This document shows, one piece after another, positions 7,058 through 12,930 of a DNA stretch of 17,685 nt. Made by a program: the position numbers and the translations under genes. A model generated the notes under the pieces. It saw nothing but the letters and a program-made list of their open reading frames with translations, had not been told where the DNA came from and did not search any database. Origin of the DNA: Candidatus Woesearchaeota archaeon. Lineage in GTDB: Archaea > Nanobdellota > Nanobdellia > Woesearchaeales > JAGVYO01. The first letter of the stretch is position 1, and every line of letters starts with the position of its first letter. Location of the stretch: NCBI GenBank assembly GCA_018303225.1, contig JAGVYO010000028.1, positions 1 to 17,685 of the forward strand, in the 5' to 3' direction.

Positions 7058-8804
7058 ATTTCTCCGAATCCCACATGTCCTGCGGGTTGCCGCTTCTTCT
7101 TATTAAAAACTTGCCCATGACGAGGCAATCGATGCCGGTGCCCATCATGCATGTATAGGCATCGGACGGGCTGCAGACAATCGGTTCTCCTCTGATGTTG
7201 AAGGAGGTGTTGATCAGGAGGGGAATTCCGGATAACTTTCCGAATTCTTTGATGAGGTCGTAGTACAATCGGTTTTGATGCTTTCTTACGGTCTGTAGCC
7301 TTCCGGAACCGTCCACATGCGTAACAGCCGGTATCTTTTTCTGCCATTCCTTTTTGATGGGATACACCATCAGCATATAGTCCGTGGGTTCCGGGAGGGG
7401 GGTATCGCAATCAAAATATCTTAGGGCGTCATCCTCGCAGACCACGGGGGCGAACGGCCTGAATTTCTCACGGTGCTTTACCTTCTGGTTCAGGATTTCC
7501 TGCATCTGCGGGTTGCATGGGTTGGAGAGGATGCTTCGTGCGCCCAAGGCCCTTGGGCCCCACTCCATACCTGACTGGAACCATCCCACCACATTATTCT
7601 CATAAATGAGTTTTGCAGCGGATTTTATGAGGTCTGCCTCATCTTTGAATGTCGTATATTTTATCTTGTTCTTTTCCAGGAAGACCTTTATCTCTTCATC
7701 TGAATACCGGGGGCCCAGATAGGCGTTTCTGAACACGTAATTTCTTGGATTTCCGAGCAGAGTATGATAGATATACGATGCAACACCTATGCTTGTCCCT
7801 CCGTCTCCTGCGTCCGGGTGGATCCAGATATTTTTGAAGGGCGTATTCCGGAGGATCTTCCCGTTGTAGACGCTGTTCAGGGCTACACCCCCGGCCATCA
7901 CGATGTTCTCGGATTTTGTTTCTTTGTAGACGTGATTAAGGATATTGGTCAGCAGGTCTTCGGTGAGCATCTGGACGGCTGCTGCAATATCTTTGTGACG
8001 CTGCTCCATTTCGGATTCCGGTTTTCGGATGGGGCCTTCCAACAGGTTGCATAATCTCTTTGATGGCATCCGGTCTGCATAATGGAAGATGAAATAGCTC
8101 ATATCAAACCGGAAGCTTCCGTCTTCTTTGATGTCCACGACCTGCCTTAATTTTTTGTAATAGGGATTGGCGTCTCTATTCATATTTCCATACGGGCTTA
8201 AACCCATGACCTTGTATTCGGAATTATTCACACTGAATCCGAGATAAGCGGTGATGGTGCTGTACAGCAGACCGATGGAGGTAGGGAACTTTATCTCTTT
8301 GAGCAGCTCGATATCCTTTTCTTTTCCAATTCCGTAAGTGGTGGTGGTCCATTCTCCTACGCCGTCCACGGTCAGGATGGCGGATTCTTTGAACGGGCTT
8401 ACCAGAAAAGCGCTGGCTGCGTGCGCCAGATGGTGCTCAATGAAAAGGATGTCGCCTTTATACTTCAGCTTTTTCTTGATGGCCCTTACTACGCGCAATT
8501 TCTCATTGATCCAGGAAGGCATGGAGCTCAGGAAGGTCTTGAAGCTCCTGGGGAACATCTCCAGATGCTGTGAGAGGACGCGCTCGAACTTCAGGAACGG
8601 CTTCTCGTAGAAACCGATGTAGCCGATGTCGTTGATGCTGATTTTCTGGGATTCCAGGCAGAATTTTATGGCGTTGATAGGAAATGAGGTATCGTGCTTC
8701 TTTCTGGTAAATCTTTCTTCCTGGGCTGCCGCTACAATAACACCGTCTTTCAATAATGCAGCCGATGCGTCGTGGTAATAGCAGCTGATGCCTAAGATGT
8801 ACAT
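7044..8804 (-). CDS. Carbamoyltransferase, NodU/CmcH family
   Basis: 586 residues, full length for the family. ATG at 8804; TGAGGAAAAAATG joins it to the previous gene, with GAGG as ribosome binding site. The N-terminal Kae1-like domain shows S-C-Y-Y-H-D-A-S-A-A-L (His11, Asp12), A-A-Q-E-E-R-F (26-32), the metal-binding E-H-H-L-A-H-A-A-S-A-F (123-133), D-G-V-G-E-W (147-152) and K-V-M-G-L-S-P-Y-G. Later come G-G-V-A-L-N-S and D-A-G-D-G-G. The C-terminal YrdC-like domain has M-E-W-G-P-R-A-L-G-A-R-S-I-L, K-x-R-E-x-F-R-P-F-A-P and N-T-S-F-N-I-R-G-E-P-I-V. Enzymes of this family make carbamoyl-adenylate from carbamoyl phosphate and ATP and pass the carbamoyl group to a hydroxyl of a sugar or other small molecule. 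All expected motifs are present, so it should be active. The acceptor is unknown; the surrounding glycosyltransferases and SGNH protein suggest an envelope glycan. Confidence 0.95.
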   Translation of the reverse strand: MYILGISCYYHDASAALLKDGVIVAAAQEERFTRKKHDTSFPINAIKFCLESQKISINDIGYIGFYEKPFLKFERVLSQHLEMFPRSFKTFLSSMPSWINEKLRVVRAIKKKLKYKGDILFIEHHLAHAASAFLVSPFKESAILTVDGVGEWTTTTYGIGKEKDIELLKEIKFPTSIGLLYSTITAYLGFSVNNSEYKVMGLSPYGNMNRDANPYYKKLRQVVDIKEDGSFRFDMSYFIFHYADRMPSKRLCNLLEGPIRKPESEMEQRHKDIAAAVQMLTEDLLTNILNHVYKETKSENIVMAGGVALNSVYNGKILRNTPFKNIWIHPDAGDGGTSIGVASYIYHTLLGNPRNYVFRNAYLGPRYSDEEIKVFLEKNKIKYTTFKDEADLIKSAAKLIYENNVVGWFQSGMEWGPRALGARSILSNPCNPQMQEILNQKVKHREKFRPFAPVVCEDDALRYFDCDTPLPEPTDYMLMVYPIKKEWQKKIPAVTHVDGSGRLQTVRKHQNRLYYDLIKEFGKLSGIPLLINTSFNIRGEPIVCSPSDAYTCMMGTGIDCLVMGKFLIRRSGNPQDMWDSEKYAKD

Positions 8805-8811
8805 TTTTTCC

Positions 8812-9045
8812 TCAAAATTGCCGGTAATAGTCTTTCATCGGCTTCTTTTTCAGATTCAGATCGGACCAGTAGGAATGGGGCGAATGTTTCAGATCAAGAA
8901 AATGCTTCCTGAACAATTTTGCTATGATGGAAGTGATTCCGACGCCGATGATATAGACAATGGCCAGTAGTGCGGTATTTACAATGACGCCAATGTTCTG
9001 GCCGAACATTTTCACGCCCTTTTTGAATCCTTTGAAGAATGTCAT
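8812..9045 (-). CDS. SxtJ-like small membrane protein
   Basis: 77 residues. The ATG at 9045 overlaps the stop of the preceding gene as ATGA, so this start is preferred over longer readings. The product has an amphipathic, basic start (F-K-K-G-V-K-M-F-G), one hydrophobic segment of about 24 residues (about 19-42), then K-L-F-R-K-H-F-L-D-L-K-H-S-P-H-S-Y-W and a C-terminal Y-Y-R-Q-F. The combination of a G-x-x-L/I-F-x-K-x-x-L-D-L-K, S-Y-W and terminal R-Q-F is how I remember the C-terminal half of the SxtJ family, a membrane protein found beside carbamoyltransferases, for example in saxitoxin-type clusters. Typical SxtJ proteins are about 130 residues; this one is about half that, and the gene before it may supply the rest. 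It stands seven bases before the carbamoyltransferase gene, and a role in presenting substrate to that enzyme at the membrane is inference. Confidence 0.72.
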   Translation of the reverse strand: MTFFKGFKKGVKMFGQNIGVIVNTALLAIVYIIGVGITSIIAKLFRKHFLDLKHSPHSYWSDLNLKKKPMKDYYRQF

Positions 9046-9245
9046 TTCAGCAGCCTCTTTACCAATAATCCGATTACGGCGATGATAGCGGTTATCTCCA
9101 TAATGTGGAAATAGCTCCATGTCTCCGGCATCTTTTTCAAAAAGAAGAGAATGTAAAACAGAATGGTGGTGAAAAGGAAATAACTCACGGTATATCCGGC
9201 AATTTCGCCTGTCTTCTCTGCGGATTTATTCGGCTCGAAATTCAT
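9042..9245 (-). CDS. Small two-helix membrane protein, first gene of the carbamoyltransferase operon
   Basis: 67 residues, read from the ATG at 9245. An in-frame extension upstream exists but would overlap the GT9 gene and lie upstream of the predicted promoter, so I reject it. The product begins with a short polar head (M-N-F-E-P-N-K-S-A-E-K-T-G-E), then has two helices (about 17-36 and 47-62) joined by K-K-M-P-E-T-W-S-Y-F-H, and ends K-R-L-L-K. I do not recognise a named family with certainty. The stop overlaps the ATG of the SxtJ-like gene (ATGA). Together the two products have the size of one bacterial SxtJ protein, so it may be the detached N-terminal part of that family or an independent partner. 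It is the first gene after a TATA element at 9271-9280 and is read from a nearly leaderless start. Confidence 0.75.
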   Translation of the reverse strand: MNFEPNKSAEKTGEIAGYTVSYFLFTTILFYILFFLKKMPETWSYFHIMEITAIIAVIGLLVKRLLK

Positions 9246-9270
9246 TTCCGGTTGCTGATTAACCTCTGTC

Positions 9271-9280
9271 TTATAAATAT
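9271..9280 (-). promoter_or_regulatory. TATA box of the carbamoyltransferase operon
   Basis: On the minus strand ATATTTATAA lies about 28 bases before the ATG at 9245 and overlaps the stop codon of the GT9 gene (TAA at 9273-9271). The spacing predicts transcription starting within a few bases of the ATG. It implies that the five-gene operon has its own promoter although GT9 lies directly upstream on the same strand. Confidence 0.6.
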
Positions 9281-10266
9281 TTCCGGGCTGCTTTCGCCAT
9301 CTCATCCACGCTGTAATCCGGCGGGATGTCGCATTTATCCCTGTAGCAGCACAGGCATCCGGTTCTCGGTATGATCTTCGTTCCTCTGCCGTACATCTCA
9401 ATCTCGGCACTGCTGGTGGGGCCAAAAAATGCTACCGCTCTTTTCTTCAGTGCGATGCCGATGTGCATGGCCAGGCTGTCGCTGGTGACCAGGACACTGC
9501 ACAGGTTGACCAATGCGGCAAACTGCATCAAGGTGTTATGGCAGCCCGCGTCAATTAGTTGAGATGAGACCCTTCCTATTATCTTTCTGTTCCGTTCCTC
9601 TTCTTCGGGTCCCCCAAATAAGATCAATTTGCATTTTCCATCCTCATTTAATCTATCAATTACTTCAGCCGTTTTATCGATGCTTAATTTCTTATCCTGC
9701 CATCTTCCGCCGGCGCCGGTGTTGATGCCGATGACTTTGTCCCCTTTTTTTATGCCGTTCTTTTTTGCAAATGCATCGGCAAATGCGATATCCTCCTTTT
9801 TCAGCGCCAGCACCGGTTCGGACATCTCGATCTTTAGCATCTCCCCCAGAATCTGCTGATGGGTCTTTTTGTTTGCTTTCTTCAACTCGTCTGCCTTCTG
9901 TTTTCCAAATCGGGAAATCAGGCCCATATCGAACCATTGGCGGCTGTCTTCGGTGTAAGCTCTTTTTCCCTCTTTCAGCCAAGCTCCTGTTATTTTCTTA
10001 GGTTTTAATTCAGAGGCTATCTGGCATGCTTTTTCATCATCATCCAGGTTGATGATCCAATCCCATTGAACGTTGCGAAGCGTTCCGCTATCGCTTGGCA
10101 TGAATACGGAGTCCAAAAACGGATTGCCTTTCAGCAGATCGGACGAGAAAGGATTTGTCAGCCATGCTATCTTAGAAGGTTTGTGCTTCTCTTTCAGGCC
10201 TTCCAGTACAGATGTGGTGCGCAGCACATCGCCGGCGGCTCCCAGCTTAATGATCAGGATATTCAT
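9271..10266 (-). CDS. Glycosyltransferase family 9 protein (heptosyltransferase-like)
   Basis: 331 residues, ATG at 10266. The start shows the GT9 pattern M-N-I-L-I-I-K-L-G-A-A-G-D-V-L-R-T-T-S-V-L. The second half carries I-G-I-N-T-G-A-G-G-R-W (donor-binding loop), L-I-L-F-G-G-P-E-E, the conserved L-V-T-S-D-S-L-A-M-H-I-G-I-A-L and V-A-F-F-G-P-T-S-S-A-E-I. Near the C-terminus is T-G-C-L-C-C-Y-R-D-K-C, a cysteine cluster shared by many GT9 members. The family moves heptose or hexose from ADP- or other nucleotide sugars onto envelope glycolipids in Gram-negative bacteria. Here the acceptor must be something other than LPS, because the window looks archaeal. The usual D-S-G-x-M-H is D-S-L-A-M-H, a small change. 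It has its own leaderless-type promoter and ends 25 bases before the first gene of the carbamoyltransferase operon. Confidence 0.9.
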   Translation of the reverse strand: MNILIIKLGAAGDVLRTTSVLEGLKEKHKPSKIAWLTNPFSSDLLKGNPFLDSVFMPSDSGTLRNVQWDWIINLDDDEKACQIASELKPKKITGAWLKEGKRAYTEDSRQWFDMGLISRFGKQKADELKKANKKTHQQILGEMLKIEMSEPVLALKKEDIAFADAFAKKNGIKKGDKVIGINTGAGGRWQDKKLSIDKTAEVIDRLNEDGKCKLILFGGPEEEERNRKIIGRVSSQLIDAGCHNTLMQFAALVNLCSVLVTSDSLAMHIGIALKKRAVAFFGPTSSAEIEMYGRGTKIIPRTGCLCCYRDKCDIPPDYSVDEMAKAARKYL

Positions 10267-10288
10267 CGGGTTTCTGGAACTCTAAGGC

Positions 10289-10300
10289 GCATATAAACGT
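10289..10300 (-). promoter_or_regulatory. TATA box of the GT9 gene
   Basis: On the minus strand ACGTTTATATGC is centred about 28-29 bases before the ATG at 10266, with no ribosome binding site in between. This again predicts a leaderless message. Confidence 0.55.
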
Positions 10301-10374
10301 TTTGGCTTAACTGGTTTCCCCCTTTAATTTCCATTAGACTTCACTTTTTTCTTTTTGGTTAGGCTCAAAGGAAA

Positions 10375-10496
10375 AATGGTGCATTGGCAAGTAAACCTTT
10401 TTTATAACAAATGGGTTCAATCCAAAAATTCCGTGCCGGAATTTTTGTAATGGTCGCTATCGCAAATTAAATGATTTCAACTTCCAATGCGCCATT
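10375..10496. repeat. Large imperfect inverted repeat enclosing a hairpin
   Basis: AATGGTGCATTGG (10375-10387) and CCAATGCGCCATT (10484-10496) are inverted copies with one mismatch in 13 bases, and both are followed on the inside by AAGT-like sequence (AAGT / ACTT). They enclose the perfect hairpin at 10423-10447. No open reading frame of note occupies the stretch. It belongs to the 403-base gene-free region between the divergent GT9 and GT-C genes. Confidence 0.65.
10423..10447. repeat. Perfect 11-bp hairpin
   Basis: CAAAAATTCCG, a three-base loop TGC, and CGGAATTTTTG form a perfect stem. A sister hairpin with nearly the same arms lies at 17553-17577. It could resemble a terminator on either strand, but no gene ends here: both flanking genes start from this region and read outward. 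Confidence 0.75.
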
Positions 10497-10523
10497 GAAA
10501 CTTCTGAAAGATTTTGTGTATAA

Positions 10524-10614
10524 TAGCAAAGCTCATCAATTTATGAACTTTTGTGAGCTTTGCTAGAATAGCAAATTGCATCAAAAAAGTTCCATTATTT
10601 TTGCAATTTGCTAT
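10524..10614. repeat. Two tandem long palindromes sharing TAGCAAA/TTTGCTA arms
   Basis: Palindrome 1 has arms TAGCAAAGCTCA (10524-10535) and TGAGCTTTGCTA (10554-10565), perfect over 12 bases. Palindrome 2 has arms ATAGCAAATTGCA (10568-10580) and TGCAATTTGCTAT (10602-10614), perfect over 13. They are two bases apart and share the same outer seven bases, so TAGCAAA and TTTGCTA half-sites recur at 10524, 10559, 10569 and 10607. The block ends about 20 bases before the TATA element of the plus-strand GT-C gene, so an operator or upstream regulatory role is plausible. A structured RNA is the other option. Confidence 0.75.
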
Positions 10615-10633
10615 AAGATAAGCCCTTTTAAGG

Positions 10634-10645
10634 AATATTTATAAA
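10634..10645 (+). promoter_or_regulatory. TATA box of the plus-strand GT-C module
   Basis: AATATTTATAAA is centred about 29-30 bases before the ATG at 10670. Transcription would start within a few bases of the ATG. It follows directly after the tandem palindromes. Confidence 0.6.
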
Positions 10646-10669
10646 CGATTTTCTGTTCTTGCGTCCCTG

Positions 10670-12274
10670 ATGAAAGTAAACCGGAATATAGTTGAAATCA
10701 TTGTTCTCCTTGCTGTCTATCTTCTCGGCTTGTATATGTGGACCCTGCCGTTGCATAACAATCCTTACCCTTTTGGGGATGTGGATGCGAGCAGCCATTT
10801 CGCCATCGGCGATCTGATGGCAGGCCAGGATAAATCGGTGCTGTACGTTCCTTTTTATCTCCAGTCGCGGTACGGCGGCCAGAATGACTTTAAGGAAGGG
10901 GCCTTATGGTATGCGCCGCAGTACTGGACCAATACGGGGATTGTGCAGCTGCTGGGGGGGGATCGGACATTGCCGGTTTTTCTTCTGGTGGCGATCTTCA
11001 GTTCTGCTATCCTGCTGACTTCGTATTTCCTGGCACGGCAGCTTTTCGGGTTTTTGCCGGCCATCTTATCCACATTCCTGCTTATTTTCTCGGCCCGCGA
11101 CTTTATGATTTATCTCTGGGGGCAATGGCCACAGTCTTTATCGTTTGCCTACACGCCATTGGTGCTGTATGCATTTTACCAATATACGGCGCATTATCTT
11201 GACAAAAAAGAGAAGCCTATCTATCTGTACCTCATGGCCTTGTTTCTGGCTGCCCAACTCTTTTTCCATCCCCAGGGGCTGATTGCGTCCGCTGCGGCCT
11301 TGATTGTGTATACAATTGTTCTGGCTGTCCGCCATAAACGGTTGCCTTTCTCGCTGAAACAGGCAAGTCTGGCCGGATTGCTTTTCCTGGGCGTCTGCAT
11401 CCTGCTGGCGCCGTTCAATTTCGGCGAATTTGTGGTTGAGCTTTTCTTCTCGGACAAGGGCGGAGGCGCGCCCTCTGAAGGGTCTAAATTCATGCGCCTT
11501 TTCTGGTGGTATCAGGGCATCAAGAACGACCCGGGCATCCCTTCTTTTTATTTCACCTACAACCTGACGCATGGTAGCTTAAACGGAGGGTTATTGTCCT
11601 GGTGGACCCTGCCCTTGCTGCTGATCGGACTTTTTGTGCTGTTCTCCCGACGTAACGAGAAGGATTGGGTGTATCTGAGCTGGCTGGCCGCCTTTTACTT
11701 CCTGACGCGGCTGGTGGTGTTTGGCATCGGCAACCGAGACATCCGGATGTTTGCGTTCGAGGCGCATGTCTTCTATCCGATCATTGCTATCGGTCTGCTT
11801 GCAATCCCTTCTTTTTTCCCGGTTGGAGAGAAGCATAAGGCGTATCTGAAGTACGGATTGGTCGTGTTGTTCCTCCTATTGGCTGTTTTCGTAAACGGGA
11901 AATCAGCCTGGAACACTTTGGAGAGCCAGCAGCAGTCTGTTGGCCGTGTCAACCCTTCGCAGTATGAGGCTGCTGTATGGATCAAGGACAATATCCCTAT
12001 GGAGTCCACTATCTATGATTTCGGCACGCTGGGATTCCAGAACTATGCGGCCAAGGTCAAGTGGCTCAACGTGCTGAGCCAACACAATTTTGTTTTGGAA
12101 GACAGGTACCTGAACCAGACAGAATATGTCCTGGTGGATTATACAGATGCCCTCAACTTAGGGGACACCTCTTACCGGGATGCCATCCAGCAATGGGAAA
12201 GCCAGCGGTTCGATCCGTCGCAGGCCATCTATAATAAAAACAATATACGGGTGTATCGCGTTGTCTCAACTTAA
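10670..12274 (+). CDS. GT-C-like multi-spanning membrane protein (module A, large)
   Basis: 534 residues, ATG at 10670. One N-terminal helix (about 8-25) is followed by an outward loop N-P-Y-P-F-G-D-V-D-A-S-S-H (Asp37, Asp39, His43), the position where GT-C transferases carry their metal- or donor-binding acidic motif. About ten further helices follow. A W-G-Q-W-P motif sits at 150-154 and F-F-H-P-Q-G at about His200. The C-terminal 120 residues are soluble, beginning A-A-V-W-I-K-D-N-I-P, as in many archaeal sugar-transferring GT-C proteins. Such proteins use polyprenyl-phosphate-linked sugars on the outer face of the membrane. The acceptor is not known. The same landmarks occur in the same order and at nearly the same positions in the minus-strand protein at 12911-14545, so the two are paralogs. 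Its last 14 bases overlap the next small gene. Confidence 0.78.
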   Translation: MKVNRNIVEIIVLLAVYLLGLYMWTLPLHNNPYPFGDVDASSHFAIGDLMAGQDKSVLYVPFYLQSRYGGQNDFKEGALWYAPQYWTNTGIVQLLGGDRTLPVFLLVAIFSSAILLTSYFLARQLFGFLPAILSTFLLIFSARDFMIYLWGQWPQSLSFAYTPLVLYAFYQYTAHYLDKKEKPIYLYLMALFLAAQLFFHPQGLIASAAALIVYTIVLAVRHKRLPFSLKQASLAGLLFLGVCILLAPFNFGEFVVELFFSDKGGGAPSEGSKFMRLFWWYQGIKNDPGIPSFYFTYNLTHGSLNGGLLSWWTLPLLLIGLFVLFSRRNEKDWVYLSWLAAFYFLTRLVVFGIGNRDIRMFAFEAHVFYPIIAIGLLAIPSFFPVGEKHKAYLKYGLVVLFLLLAVFVNGKSAWNTLESQQQSVGRVNPSQYEAAVWIKDNIPMESTIYDFGTLGFQNYAAKVKWLNVLSQHNFVLEDRYLNQTEYVLVDYTDALNLGDTSYRDAIQQWESQRFDPSQAIYNKNNIRVYRVVST

Positions 12275-12605
12275 ACTGAATAAATTTGAAATCGGAATGG
12301 TTGTCGTAAGTGTCCTTTTCTTTACCCTCTTGTTCGGGATGGTCGGATTCCGCTTTTCAGCCGGAGTGCTGATCCTTTATTTTATCCCGTTCTATCTGCT
12401 GCTCTCTTCGGCCGCTTTGGGGAACTCCGAGAAAATAGTTTTTGGGCTGTTCCTTTCCTTTGTATTTATCCCGTCTATTGCGTATTGGGCAGGATTCGTC
12501 ATGCCGTTCCGGCTGGCTATCGGCCTGGCATTTATTCTTGTGCTGGCGCTGGCTCTTTTTCTTCGCTTTCGGAAGCAGGCTGTTTCCAAAGAAATGCAAG
12601 CGTAA
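12261..12605 (+). CDS. Small four-helix partner protein (module A, small)
   Basis: 114 residues from a TTG at 12261, 14 bases inside the end of the large gene. An internal ATG at 12297 would give 102 residues. I prefer the TTG because the mirrored small gene also needs TTG, and because the polar head (S-Q-L-K-L-N-K-F-E-I-G before M-V-V-V) then matches its partner's head (E-K-L-K-K-E-A-P-Y-L-G before M-V-L-I). GGGTG at 12250-12254 may serve as ribosome binding site. Four hydrophobic segments follow, with I-P-F-Y-L-L-L and N-S-E-K-I-V-F-G-L in the middle and a basic R-F-R-K-Q end. It weakly resembles archaeal DUF1616-type proteins (L-P-G-Y...E-R pattern). It probably works with the large GT-C-like protein. 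Its last 74 bases overlap the convergent gene. Confidence 0.62.
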   Translation: MSQLKLNKFEIGMVVVSVLFFTLLFGMVGFRFSAGVLILYFIPFYLLLSSAALGNSEKIVFGLFLSFVFIPSIAYWAGFVMPFRLAIGLAFILVLALALFLRFRKQAVSKEMQA

Positions 12606-12930
12606 TTCCGATGATCAGGATAGGGAGCAGTGCAGCATGGAATTTGAGATTTAACCCTATCAATCCGAGATAATAGCCGCCGATGCCGCTGACGGCCATG
12701 CCCACTGCGGTTCCTGCAACGGCTCTCTCCAGAAAGGATAGGTTCTGCCAATAGAGCATGATGGCATACCCTGGTAGGATCCATAACCAAAAGATGGAAA
12801 AAGCTGTCCGGAGAACAGTAAGGAAAGATTCTTTGAAGAAGACGGCTTTGAATAGTATGATGAGCACTATCAAAACCATTCCCAAATAAGGTGCTTCTTT
12901 CTTTAGTTTTTCAAAAATTGCGCTCTTCAA
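12532..12930 (-). CDS. Small four-helix partner protein, DUF1616-like (module B, small)
   Basis: 132 residues. There is no ATG at the start; the reading begins at TTG 12930-12928, 20 bases inside the end of the large gene, with GGAG about nine bases before it. The first ATG in frame would cut off the polar head K-S-A-I-F-E-K-L-K-K-E. Four helices are seen (about 15-32, 37-59, 68-94, 98-115). They contain W-I-L-P-G-Y-A-I-M-L, then S-F-L-E-R-A-V-A-G and G-L-I-G-L-N, which is the L-P-G-Y / E-R / G-L-x-L-N pattern I remember from DUF1616 proteins of archaea. The tail is acidic (S-E-S-E-E-K-E-P-A-P-A-Q-E) and falls in the 74-base overlap with the convergent small gene. Function unknown; the fixed pairing with a GT-C-like gene suggests a membrane complex. 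Confidence 0.68.
   Translation of the reverse strand: MKSAIFEKLKKEAPYLGMVLIVLIILFKAVFFKESFLTVLRTAFSIFWLWILPGYAIMLYWQNLSFLERAVAGTAVGMAVSGIGGYYLGLIGLNLKFHAALLPILIIGITLAFLWKQPASESEEKEPAPAQE

Noticed and set aside
9246..9425. In-frame extension of the small membrane-protein gene to 9425 (127 residues)
   Set aside because: The added part overlaps the end of GT9 and lies upstream of the TATA box at 9271-9280. It reads as Arg/Ala-rich shadow sequence, while the 67-residue form starts at an ATG with the right promoter spacing.
10423..10447. Hairpin as a gene terminator
   Set aside because: The flanking genes are transcribed away from this point, so nothing ends here. The same hairpin type at 17553 also lies outside gene ends.
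10375..10614. CRISPR array
   Set aside because: The repeats are inverted, of two kinds, and without regular unique spacers. No cas-like gene is in the window.
12180..12260. Start of module A's small gene at 12180
   Set aside because: The extra 27 residues are polar shadow of the large GT-C gene. The matched polar head with the mirrored small protein begins at the TTG at 12261.
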